From: Thioalkalivibrio versutus
GTDB lineage: Bacteria; Pseudomonadota; Gammaproteobacteria; Ectothiorhodospirales; Ectothiorhodospiraceae
Direction of reading: 5' to 3'
Assembly: GCF_001999325.1 (NCBI RefSeq)
Contig: NZ_MVAR01000014.1
Location: forward strand, 23,526 to 87,525
DNA length: 64,000 bases
The translations under genes and the position numbers were made by a program. This document shows, piece by piece, positions 1 to 7,297 of the stretch. Below the pieces are notes generated by a model that was given only the letters and a program-made list of their open reading frames with translations, was not told where the DNA came from and did no database searches. Every line of letters starts with the position of its first letter. Positions within the stretch are counted from its first letter, which is position 1.

Positions 1-9
1 AAGCAGTTG

Positions 10-41
10 ATTATAAATTTGCTTGTTCCGGGCGCTGCCAA
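10..41 (-). promoter_or_regulatory. possible promoter reading out of the left end
   Basis: On the minus strand a TATAAT hexamer (positions 15 to 10) is preceded by TTGGCA (41 to 36). The spacer is 20 bp, longer than the usual 17, so the match is imperfect. The local drop in GC supports a promoter for a gene lying left of the window. No coding sequence is seen in the first 105 bases. Confidence 0.3.
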
Positions 42-105
42 CGCCCCGAAACCGCACATTCTGCACCACAATCTCGCAGCGCGCGGCCCGTGGGGGCGAC
101 ATCGC

Positions 106-855
106 TCAGGCGGGATTGTCGATCTCGATGAACTCGTGCTCGAGGCCGAAACGCTCCCCGCACCACTGCCCCAGGGCCAGGGCCCCGTAACGTTCGGTCG
201 CATGGTGCCCGGCGGCGAAGTAATGCACCCCAAGCTCGCGCGCCTCGTGGGTGGTCTGTTCCGAGATCTCGCCACTGACATAGGCATCCACCCCCAGGGC
301 CGCCGCCTCGGTCAGTAGCGACTGCGCCCCGCCGGTACACCAGGCGATGCGCCGGATCGGGTGATCGCCGGCCTCCACGCACAGGGCCTCGCGCCCCAGC
401 ACATTGCTGATGTGCGCCTGCATGTCCGGCGCCGACAGCGGTCGGGCGGGGGTTCCGATCTGGCCGACACCGTCCTCGCGCAATACGCCGTCGATCGCGA
501 ACCCCAGGCGTCCCGCCAGCTGGGTATTGTTGCCGAGTGCCGGATGGGCATCCAGCGGCAGATGGTAGGCCACCAGATTGATGTCATGCGCAAGCAACTG
601 CCGCAGGCGCTCCCGCTTCATGCCGGTCACCTCCTGCGGCTCGCCCTTCCAGAAGTAGCCATGGTGTACCAGGATCAGGTCGGCCCCGGTCTCCACGGCC
701 GCCTCCACCAGCGCCAGCGAGGCGGTCACCCCGCTGACGATCCGGCGGATCTCGCGCCGTCCCTCGACCTGCAGCCCGTTTGGACAGTAGTCGCGGAAGC
801 GCTCCGGTTCGAGTTCCGCATTGAGTGCCTGCATCAGTTCGTCGCGATCGACCAC
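106..855 (-). CDS. Nif3-like dinuclear metal centre protein (YbgI/NIF3 family)
   Basis: This encodes a 249-residue member of the NIF3/YbgI family, toroidal hexamers with a dinuclear metal site and no firmly established physiological role. The family signature YCPNGLQVEG lies near the N-terminus. The expected metal ligands are visible in LVHHGYFW and in GHHATERYG near the C-terminus. The GTG at 855 gives a length close to E. coli YbgI (about 247). An ATG at 834 and one at 897 are also in frame, but the latter would overlap the divergent protease gene. The gene is divergent from the DegS-like protease; I recall a similar association in other gammaproteobacteria. Family assignment is firm; the start is uncertain. 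Confidence 0.88.
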   Translation of the reverse strand: MVDRDELMQALNAELEPERFRDYCPNGLQVEGRREIRRIVSGVTASLALVEAAVETGADLILVHHGYFWKGEPQEVTGMKRERLRQLLAHDINLVAYHLPLDAHPALGNNTQLAGRLGFAIDGVLREDGVGQIGTPARPLSAPDMQAHISNVLGREALCVEAGDHPIRRIAWCTGGAQSLLTEAAALGVDAYVSGEISEQTTHEARELGVHYFAAGHHATERYGALALGQWCGERFGLEHEFIEIDNPA

Positions 856-876
856 GGCGGGATCCCCTGTTGAGCG

Positions 877-2019
877 ATGATTCGGTATATTCGGCATATG
901 GTGAATTTCTCCCGCTTCCTGCTGCAAGCTGCGCTGACCGGCATCGCCCTGGCGGTGGTGATCGCGGTGTTCTTCCCCGAGATCCTCGGCCGCGGCGACC
1001 CGGGTGCCGAGCTGCGGGTCGCCGAGCCGGTGGCTGCGCCTGCCGCAACCGGCGCGCCGGCCAGCTATGCCGACGGCGTACGCCGCGCCGCACCCGCGGT
1101 GGTCAACATCATGACCTCGCGTACCATCGACCGCCCATCCGGCTTCGGCCTGCACGAGTTCTTTGGCCAGCAACTGCCACCGGGCGAACAGGAACAGTCC
1201 AGCCTCGGCTCCGGGGTCATCATGACCGATCAGGGGCACGTGCTCACCAATCACCACGTGATCGAGGAGGCCGATGCCATCGCCATCGTGCTGCCCGGCG
1301 GCGAGGCCCATCCCGCCGAGATCATCGGCATCGACGCGGACACCGACCTCGCCGTGCTGCGCGTGCGGGTGCCGAATCTGGCCGTGGCCACGGTGGGTCA
1401 CTCCAGCGACCTGCAGGTGGGTGACGTGGTCCTGGCCATTGGCAATCCGTTCGGGGTCGGCCAGACCGTGACCCAGGGCATTGTCTCCGCCACCGGACGC
1501 AACCAGCTCGGCATCAACACCTTCGAGGACTTCATTCAGACCGACGCGGCCATCAACCCGGGCAACTCCGGCGGCGCGCTGATCAATGCCCGCGGCGAGG
1601 TCATCGGCATCAACACGGCGATCTTCTCGCGCTCCGGCGGCTCCCACGGCATCGGCTTCGCGATCCCTGTGGACCTGGCGCGCAGCGTGATGACCGACAT
1701 CATCGAACAGGGCTTTGTCGCCCGCGGCTGGCTGGGAATCGAGGTCCAGGCGATGAACCGCGAACTGGCCGAATCCTTCGGCCTGGATGCCCCGCGCGGC
1801 GTACTGGTGGCGGGCATCCTGCGCGAAGGCCCTGCCGAAGACGCCGGCATCCGCCCGGGGGACGTCATCACCCACCTCGACGACAGCAGCGTGAACACCC
1901 CGCGCGAGGCCCTCAACGCGATCGCCCGCACCGCGCCGGGCGCAACCCTGGACATCCGCATCCAGCGTGAGGGCGAGGACATCGAACTCTCGGCGACTGT
2001 CGTCCAGCGCCCGATCTAG
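877..2019 (+). CDS. degS: DegS/AlgW-type membrane-anchored serine protease
   Basis: The product is a 380-residue trypsin-like protease with one N-terminal membrane segment (about residues 10–30) and a single C-terminal PDZ domain, the DegS/AlgW architecture rather than the two-PDZ DegP/DegQ one. The catalytic triad is visible as His in TNHHV, Asp in DTDLAVL and Ser in GNSGGAL. DegS proteins sense unfolded outer-membrane proteins through the PDZ domain and cleave the RseA/MucA anti-sigma factor in the periplasm, starting the sigma-E response. No rseA or rpoE lies in the window. The start could instead be the ATG at 898, which places the membrane helix closer to the N-terminus; neither has a strong ribosome binding site. 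Confidence 0.9.
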   Translation: MIRYIRHMVNFSRFLLQAALTGIALAVVIAVFFPEILGRGDPGAELRVAEPVAAPAATGAPASYADGVRRAAPAVVNIMTSRTIDRPSGFGLHEFFGQQLPPGEQEQSSLGSGVIMTDQGHVLTNHHVIEEADAIAIVLPGGEAHPAEIIGIDADTDLAVLRVRVPNLAVATVGHSSDLQVGDVVLAIGNPFGVGQTVTQGIVSATGRNQLGINTFEDFIQTDAAINPGNSGGALINARGEVIGINTAIFSRSGGSHGIGFAIPVDLARSVMTDIIEQGFVARGWLGIEVQAMNRELAESFGLDAPRGVLVAGILREGPAEDAGIRPGDVITHLDDSSVNTPREALNAIARTAPGATLDIRIQREGEDIELSATVVQRPI

Positions 2020-2042
2020 GCAACACCCACCCGGGGTCTTTC

Positions 2043-2951
2043 TCAGCCGTTGGCCGGCGAGCTGACCGTGGTCAGCACCGCGGTCAGCAGCAGGATCAAC
2101 GCCACCAGGGCGCCCTCCAGCGCAATGCTGCGCCGCAGACGCCGCGGTGCTCCCGCTTCGCCGCGCTCGAAGGCCGGTACCAGCCGCCACTTGTTCGCGG
2201 CCGCCAGCAGCAGGAGCAGTGCGACGATCAGCACCTTGCCGATCAGGAACTGGCCATAGCCGGTGGTCAGCAACGGCGTGATGCCACCCAGCAACCACCA
2301 GGCGAGAACCAGCCCCGCCAGCACCAGCAGCCCGACCCCGATCATCGCGACCTGCCCGAAACGAGCGAGGATGCGCGCGGCATCGGCAGCCTCGGGTGGG
2401 TGCCCGGCCAGCCGGTACAGCGGCGCCAGCGACGCAACCCAGAAGGCGGCTGCCAGCAGATGCACGATCAGCAAGCCGGCCAACAGAAAACGAGGCTCGC
2501 CCACGGTATGCCCCACCTGCACAAAGGCGAACATCACCAACAGTACCCCGGCCAGGCTCAGGCCATAGCCCACCCCCGGCAGACGCCGGGCATCCAGCAG
2601 GATCGCCTGGACCAGTAGCAGGCCCGTCACCGCGAGGATCAAGCGGGTGCCCTGCGCGCCCTCGAACACGATCCCCAGCAGCATGGGGTCCATCGCGGAG
2701 GCGATAGTGCCGCCCCCGAGATACCCGGCCTGCAACAGCCACTGCAGCATGGCCAGGGCGATTGCCACCCAGGCCGCGACCGCCCCCGTCCGGGCGAGCA
2801 CCCGGCGGTCCGGATCGGGGAGCCCCGGAAACGCCAGGCGAAACAGCACCGCCCCGGTCGCCAGCAGGGCCCCGAGGTAGAACCCGGCCATCACGAGAAT
2901 CATCGCAACGGTCCAGGCCTCCACCCCGGCGAGTGCCGACATCCAGGCCAT
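2043..2951 (-). CDS. copD: CopD-family copper resistance membrane protein
   Basis: This is a 302-residue, very hydrophobic protein with about eight predicted membrane helices, matching the CopD/PcoD family thought to move copper across the inner membrane in partnership with periplasmic CopC. Histidines in membrane segments (VGHTVGE and LLIVHLLAAAFW) fit the family. It begins 3 bases after the copC stop codon, so the two are almost certainly co-transcribed and translationally coupled. It is the last gene of the copper cluster and converges on the DegS-like gene with only 23 bases between them, in which no terminator is evident. Confidence 0.88.
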   Translation of the reverse strand: MAWMSALAGVEAWTVAMILVMAGFYLGALLATGAVLFRLAFPGLPDPDRRVLARTGAVAAWVAIALAMLQWLLQAGYLGGGTIASAMDPMLLGIVFEGAQGTRLILAVTGLLLVQAILLDARRLPGVGYGLSLAGVLLVMFAFVQVGHTVGEPRFLLAGLLIVHLLAAAFWVASLAPLYRLAGHPPEAADAARILARFGQVAMIGVGLLVLAGLVLAWWLLGGITPLLTTGYGQFLIGKVLIVALLLLLAAANKWRLVPAFERGEAGAPRRLRRSIALEGALVALILLLTAVLTTVSSPANG

Positions 2952-2954
2952 GGA

Positions 2955-3326
2955 TCAGTCCTCTACCGTGAAGCGGAAACCGTCGGACATCATGTGCCCG
3001 TCGCGTGCCAGACCGCGCCAGCGCACCTGATAGCTACCGGCCGGAAGCGGCTCCGCAGGCTCCACGAAGTAGCGCTCGGTCGGCTCGTTGCCCGGCCGAT
3101 TCGCCATCCTCACACGGCCGTTGGGGCCGGTCACGTCGAACTGAGTAATGCGCATCGCGCCATCGAACTCGATGCCGATCTCCTCCGGCGAGCCCTGCAC
3201 GGTGGCGCCGTCCTCCGGCGTGCTGCCCAAATCGCCCTCATGGGCCAGCAGCGGCATGGCCAGGGCCAGCAGCAGGGCCGCCAGGGCGGCTCGGGTGGTG
3301 TTGTGAATCGTATTCTTGGTCTGCAT
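2955..3326 (-). CDS. copC: CopC-family periplasmic copper-binding protein
   Basis: The product is 123 residues with a signal peptide (hydrophobic stretch about 13–28, cleavage after MPLLA) and the small beta-barrel CopC domain. The mature protein begins H-E-G-D, so the N-terminal histidine expected for Cu(II) binding directly follows the likely cleavage site. The closing motif DGHMMSDGFRFTV is typical of CopC, with His and Met residues of the copper sites. It delivers copper to CopD, whose gene follows after 3 bases. A strong hairpin lies in the 104-base gap between copA and this gene and may lower readthrough. Confidence 0.92.
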   Translation of the reverse strand: MQTKNTIHNTTRAALAALLLALAMPLLAHEGDLGSTPEDGATVQGSPEEIGIEFDGAMRITQFDVTGPNGRVRMANRPGNEPTERYFVEPAEPLPAGSYQVRWRGLARDGHMMSDGFRFTVED

Positions 3327-3388
3327 GTCGTGTCCTCTTGCTGTTTAGCCGTGTAGCAAACGTTGTTTGAAACAGGTGTGGGTAACAC

Positions 3389-3410
3389 GGAGGGTCCGAA
3401 TGGACCCTCC
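3389..3410 (-). terminator. hairpin between copA and copC
   Basis: A perfect 9-bp stem (GGAGGGTCC / GGACCCTCC) with a GAAT loop lies between the copA stop and copC. No U-run follows on the minus strand, so it is not a canonical intrinsic terminator. It could be an attenuator or an mRNA-stabilising processing site that uncouples copA and copCD expression. Confidence 0.4.
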
Positions 3411-3430
3411 GGCCGGTTCCATACCGGAGA

Positions 3431-4831
3431 CTAGTGGTCGTGACCTCCATGCCCCCCGTGACCGCCATGGCCGTTCGCGTCGCGGCTGGGGGTCGGCAGC
3501 GCATCCGAGCCCTCGCCGGCCAGCTTGCCGCGGCGAACCGGATTGCCGAAGTCCGGGTCATCGCTGACCATCCAGGCGACCTCGCCCTCCGGATGCCAGT
3601 ACCAGCCCGGGTCACGGAAGTCGCCCGGCTCCAGGTCGTCACGGACCTTGATCAGGGTGAACATCCCGCCCATGCCGATGCTGCCGAAGGGCCCCTGTCC
3701 CATGGCCATCGCCAGGGTGTTCTCCGGGCCGGTCATGTGACCGCTGTCGGTATGTTCCTGGTGATCGGCCATGCCGTGCTCGCCCATCGCCATGTAACCG
3801 GGGAGGATCGAGCGGATCTCCTCCTCGATACCGGACTGATCCACGCCTAGCGGGTTGGCAATGCCGTGGCCCATCGGGTTCATGGTGTGATGCGACATGT
3901 GGCAGTGGAACGCCCAGTCGCCCGGCGGTGCGACGAACTCGATATCGCGGGTCTGGCCGACTGCCACGATCTCGGTGGTCTCCTTGCGCCACTGGCTGCG
4001 TGGCCAGCGCCCGCCATCGGAGCCGGTCACCTCGAACGACACCCCGTGCACGTGCATCGGGTGGTTCCACATCGACAGATTGCCCATGCGGATACGCACC
4101 CGCTCGCCGGACTTCGCCACCAGCGAGTCGATGGCCGGGAACACCTTCGAGTTCATCGACCACAGGTCAAAGTCCACCATGATCGACGGATCCGGCGTGC
4201 GCGTACCGGGATGCAGTCCCCAGTTGTGCAACAGGATCGCGTAGTCGCGGTCCACCGGCTCGATCTCGCCATCCCTCGGGTGGATGATGAACATGCCCAT
4301 CATCCCCATCGCCATCTGCACCATCTCGTCGGCATGCGGGTGGTACATGTGCGTGCCGTGCTGGTTCAACTCGAACTCGTAGACGAAGGTCTCGCCCGGG
4401 TGGATCGGCGGCTGGGTCACGCCCTTCACCCCGTCCATGCCCGAGGGCAGGTGGATGCCGTGCCAGTGCACCGAGGTGTACTCGGGCAGCCGGTTGGTCA
4501 CGTAGATGCGGACACGATCGCCCTCCACCGCCTCGATGGTCGGCCCGGGGGTGGTGCCGTTGTAGCCCCAGCACTTGGCCACCGAACCGGGCGCGAATTC
4601 GTGCTCGATCTCCTCGGCCACCAGGTGAAACTCCTTCACCCCGTCGTTCATCTGGTACGGCAGCGTCCAGCCATTGGGCGTGTGCACCGGCATGTAGCCC
4701 TGCTCGGTGCGTTCGCCCGGCGTGTGATCGCCCTGGTTGTGGTGCTCGTGGCCGGTTTCGGCCATCACCCGTGTCAGGGTGGTCGCCGGCAGCAGGGCGC
4801 TGGCGGCAATCAGAAAGTTACGGCGTTTCAT
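3431..4831 (-). CDS. copA: multicopper oxidase, CopA-type copper resistance protein
   Basis: The product is a 466-residue periplasmic multicopper oxidase. A twin-arginine signal (MKRRNFL followed by a hydrophobic segment) indicates folded export by Tat. All four copper-ligand motifs are present in order: HWHG (about residue 123), YHPHADEM (about 163), HPMHVHG (about 258) and HCHMSHHTMNPM (about 311), the last fitting HCHxxxHxxxxM for type 1 and type 3 copper. A Met/His-rich insert follows, and the protein ends in a Gly-His tail. Such enzymes oxidise Cu(I) to less toxic Cu(II). It follows the TolC-like gene with the start and stop codons touching. At 466 residues it is shorter than the CopA/PcoA proteins of Pseudomonas and E. 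coli (about 600). Confidence 0.9.
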   Translation of the reverse strand: MKRRNFLIAASALLPATTLTRVMAETGHEHHNQGDHTPGERTEQGYMPVHTPNGWTLPYQMNDGVKEFHLVAEEIEHEFAPGSVAKCWGYNGTTPGPTIEAVEGDRVRIYVTNRLPEYTSVHWHGIHLPSGMDGVKGVTQPPIHPGETFVYEFELNQHGTHMYHPHADEMVQMAMGMMGMFIIHPRDGEIEPVDRDYAILLHNWGLHPGTRTPDPSIMVDFDLWSMNSKVFPAIDSLVAKSGERVRIRMGNLSMWNHPMHVHGVSFEVTGSDGGRWPRSQWRKETTEIVAVGQTRDIEFVAPPGDWAFHCHMSHHTMNPMGHGIANPLGVDQSGIEEEIRSILPGYMAMGEHGMADHQEHTDSGHMTGPENTLAMAMGQGPFGSIGMGGMFTLIKVRDDLEPGDFRDPGWYWHPEGEVAWMVSDDPDFGNPVRRGKLAGEGSDALPTPSRDANGHGGHGGHGGHDH

Positions 4832-6522
4832 CAGTGATGCCCTCCATGCCCGTGGTTGGAATGCTCAGGGGTGTCGTGATCTCCGTGATCCATGCCGGAA
4901 TGACCCTCGTGACCCTCGTGACCCTCGTGACCCTCGTGACCCTCGTGACCCTCGTGGCCTTCGTGGCCTTCGTGGCCTTCGTGGCCTTCGTGGCCTTCGT
5001 GGCCTTCGTGGCCTTCGCCATGATCCACCCCGTCATGGGCCCCGTGATCCATACCGGAATGACCTTCATCGCCGTCATGATCCATGGCGCCAGGGGCACC
5101 GTGATCCATCGCGCCGTGATCGCCATGCCCCATGGACCCGTGGTCCATGGGCGCCGGGTCGTGCTCCAGCTGCGCGGTGTCGAACTTGCCGGCACTGCCC
5201 GGTTCGCCGCCCGGCAATTCACCGGCGACGGAATGCGCCAGCGCCGCACGCGCCTGCCAGTAGTCACCCAGGGCCGCGACCGCCTTCTGCCAGTCCGCCA
5301 GCTCCTCCTGCTTGATCGCGAGCAGGTCGAACACATCGTCGAACATGAAGTTCACGCGCTCCTGCAGCCGCTCGGTCGCCAACTCGCGAGCCGGCAGCAG
5401 GTCGTCCTGCAGCACGCCGAAACGGTTGCGGTGGTGGGTCAGACGCTCGAAGTGCTGGTGCACGTCATTGGTAATCACCTGCACCAGCGATGCGCGGCGG
5501 GCCTCGCCGTCCGCCAGCCGGGCCTCGGCGCGGGCAATGCCGGACTGGTTCTGGTTGAAGATCGGCAGCGTGAACGAGATACCTCCACCCCACAGGCGGG
5601 TCCCGTCGCCCTCGCGCTCGAACTCCAACCCCGGCTCGATATCACCCATCCAGCGATACCGTCGTACCAGGGCCACACCCTCGGTCAGCCCTTCCAGGGC
5701 ATGATCCAGCGCGCGCAGGTCCAAGCGCTGTTCTAGGGCCTGATCCACCAGGGCCTGGCGCTCCTCGACCTCTGCCAGCGGCAGCGGCAGCGCGGTCGGC
5801 AACTCCCAGTCATGGACCTGTCCGGGCAGGCCCATCAAATGCGCAAGGCGCAGCCGCGCCTCGCGCTCGCGCTGTCGGGCATCCTCGAGCTTAAGCCGTG
5901 ACTCGGCCGCCCGGATGCGCAGGTGGGCGCGCTGCAGGTCCGAGATATTGCCGGCGTCATAGAAGCGCTCGCCCAAACGTGCGCCCAGATCCGCGGCCCG
6001 GCTCTCCAGGCGTTGCACCTCGGCACGCTGGCGCGCGGCCACCGCGTCATACCAGGCGCGTTCGGTGTCACTGGCCAACGCGACCATCCCCTCGGCCAGT
6101 TGCAGACGGGTGGATTCCCAGTGGGACTGCGCCATCTCCTGGCGCGAGCCGCGCATCAGCAGCCCGGAGATCCCCCAGGCCAGGCCAACGCCGTACTCGT
6201 TGCCACCGCCACCCTCGGGGCGCATGACCGACAGCGACAGCGATGGATTGGAAAACTGGGAGGCCTCGACCACGTCGGCCGCAGTCAGATCCAGCTTGGC
6301 ATAAGCCTGCTGCATGCGCGGGTTGCGCCAGATGGCCTGGTGAATGGCCTCGTCGAGCGTCAGCTCGCCGGAGGGTCGGGGCATCTCCGACTCGGGCAGG
6401 TCGATCCCCTGCACCGAGAGGTCCTCCATCAGATCGGACCGGTCCAGCTCGGGCGCGGTAACCGCACAACCGGCGAGAAACAGTACCGACACCACGGGGA
6501 GCAGCAATCGGGTTGCTCGCAT
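4831..6522 (-). CDS. TolC/CusC-family outer-membrane lipoprotein with His-rich repeat tail
   Basis: This encodes a 563-residue outer-membrane efflux protein. A lipoprotein signal with lipobox LAGC (Cys19) is followed by two outer-membrane-efflux repeats (about residues 50–250 and 270–440) rich in coiled-coil heptads. The start at 6522 is supported by AAGGAG 8 bases upstream. From about residue 455 the protein departs from the family and becomes His, Asp, Gly and Met rich, including 13 uninterrupted Glu-Gly-His tripeptides (about residues 503–541) and a final GHGGHH. The tail would sit in the periplasm and probably binds Cu or Ag. No RND pump or membrane-fusion gene is adjacent, so the inner-membrane partner is unknown. 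It sits in the position where copB is often found in copAB operons. Confidence 0.87.
   Translation of the reverse strand: MRATRLLLPVVSVLFLAGCAVTAPELDRSDLMEDLSVQGIDLPESEMPRPSGELTLDEAIHQAIWRNPRMQQAYAKLDLTAADVVEASQFSNPSLSLSVMRPEGGGGNEYGVGLAWGISGLLMRGSRQEMAQSHWESTRLQLAEGMVALASDTERAWYDAVAARQRAEVQRLESRAADLGARLGERFYDAGNISDLQRAHLRIRAAESRLKLEDARQREREARLRLAHLMGLPGQVHDWELPTALPLPLAEVEERQALVDQALEQRLDLRALDHALEGLTEGVALVRRYRWMGDIEPGLEFEREGDGTRLWGGGISFTLPIFNQNQSGIARAEARLADGEARRASLVQVITNDVHQHFERLTHHRNRFGVLQDDLLPARELATERLQERVNFMFDDVFDLLAIKQEELADWQKAVAALGDYWQARAALAHSVAGELPGGEPGSAGKFDTAQLEHDPAPMDHGSMGHGDHGAMDHGAPGAMDHDGDEGHSGMDHGAHDGVDHGEGHEGHEGHEGHEGHEGHEGHEGHEGHEGHEGHEGHEGHSGMDHGDHDTPEHSNHGHGGHH
4901..5017 (-). 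repeat. 13-unit, 9-bp tandem repeat coding (Glu-Gly-His)n
   Basis: Thirteen exact 9-bp units lie head to tail inside the TolC-like gene: on the plus strand six copies of TGACCCTCG (4901–4954), then seven copies of TGGCCTTCG (4955–5017). Both variants encode the same Glu-Gly-His tripeptide using different synonymous codons. Two internally identical blocks point to two separate rounds of slippage or unequal recombination. The unit is a multiple of three, so copy-number change lengthens or shortens the tail without a frameshift. Confidence 0.97.
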
Positions 6523-6655
6523 CGTGAAAATCTCCTTGATTCCGTACTCGATTCCGAACCGCGCGCAAGCGCACGACACGGCCTTTCTACCCGCTGCCGG
6601 GGGGCACCCAGGCAGCACACGGGCAGGAACCGGCCAAACGGCCGGCATTACGGGA

Positions 6656-7120
6656 TCAGGAGAGGATTGGAGGGCGGTGCAACGCGACCGCGGAAGGACC
6701 GCTCTGGAAAGAATGCAGGCTTGCGCCCTGCGCCACTGTCGTCAGGACAACCATGCCTGTGATGGACGGCATGCCCTGACAATGGCTGCAGGCGGCGCAG
6801 GCAGCCAGACAGGCCGCGTCCACGCAATCGGCATGCACGAGCAGCTCGCTGACCTGGGAGTGTCCCGACGAAGACGCATGGTCCGAACCATGATGCGGCG
6901 ACGCGGCGTGGCCCGCCCGGTCGCCATGCGCATGGTGGTGATGGGCAGCGTCGTGCCCGTGATCGTGCACCCCGTGCTCGGCATCGCCCTTGGACTGGGC
7001 GCCATGCATCGTGTGCCCAGCGTGACCGTCTTCCATTCCCACGGCCGCCGCCAGCGCCGGCAGGCCGGCAATCGCCAGCACCAGCATCCAGCACAGCAGT
7101 CGGTAGAAGACTCGCTTCAC
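6656..7120 (-). CDS. His-rich exported protein, CopL/DUF2946-like
   Basis: This is a 154-residue protein starting at GTG 7120 (VKRVFYRLL), with an N-terminal hydrophobic signal or anchor (about residues 5–25). A central region (about 28–85) is very rich in histidine (HDHGHDAAHHHHAHGD). A Cys cluster follows (ADCVDAACLAACAACSHC). This organisation resembles CopL, the small leader protein of xanthomonad copLAB operons, and DUF2946 proteins, often the first gene of copper clusters. It is the promoter-proximal gene here, 133 bases before the TolC-like gene. Metal sensing or buffering is an inference. An in-frame ATG lies 18 codons upstream (MSGYRGRD), so the start is uncertain. Confidence 0.72.
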   Translation of the reverse strand: MKRVFYRLLCWMLVLAIAGLPALAAAVGMEDGHAGHTMHGAQSKGDAEHGVHDHGHDAAHHHHAHGDRAGHAASPHHGSDHASSSGHSQVSELLVHADCVDAACLAACAACSHCQGMPSITGMVVLTTVAQGASLHSFQSGPSAVALHRPPILS

Positions 7121-7156
7121 GTCGGTCCGAACCTCGTCTCGAGGGGCGTCGCGCCC

Positions 7157-7184
7157 CCTATAACCTGACATCAACCTACCACAA
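7157..7184 (-). promoter_or_regulatory. candidate promoter of the copper cluster
   Basis: On the minus strand TTGTGG (7184–7179) and TATAGG (7162–7157) are separated by 16 bp, about 40 bases upstream of the GTG start of the His-rich first gene. No CueR- or CopR-type operator could be recognised with confidence. The assignment rests on position and a fair match to sigma-70 elements. Confidence 0.4.
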
Positions 7185-7200
7185 CCCACAGCCCCCGTAG

Positions 7201-7271
7201 GGAGCGTGCTTGCACGCGAAGCCCCAGCCAAAGCCGGACGCGGGCAGGGGCTTCGCGTGCAAGCACGCTCC
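7201..7271. repeat. REP-like inverted repeat between the copper cluster and pepN
   Basis: Two perfectly complementary 25-bp arms (7201–7225 and 7247–7271) flank a 21-base loop. The arm begins GGAGCGTGCTTGCACGCGAA and is itself partly palindromic. It closely resembles the abundant Pseudomonas REP core (GTAGGAGCGAGCTTGCTCGCG). A pair of inverted REPs is the REPIN arrangement. It lies after the pepN stop and upstream of the copper-cluster promoter, so it may also act as a transcription barrier. No U-run is present. Confidence 0.8.
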
Positions 7272-7297
7272 TGCATTCACCCCCAACACCCGATCGG

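Noticed and set aside
898..2742. Upstream extension of the Nif3-like frame on the minus strand
   Set aside because: The frame stays open to 2742 but crosses the DegS-like gene and part of copD. The family start lies near 855.
4901..5017. CRISPR-like array
   Set aside because: The repeats are 9 bp with no spacers and are coding, so it is a tandem repeat.
4771..5736. Plus-strand frame with long Thr-Leu-Val and Ala-Phe-Val repeats
   Set aside because: It is the complement of the EGH repeat and of the TolC-like gene. The minus strand has the signal peptide, ribosome binding site and family match.
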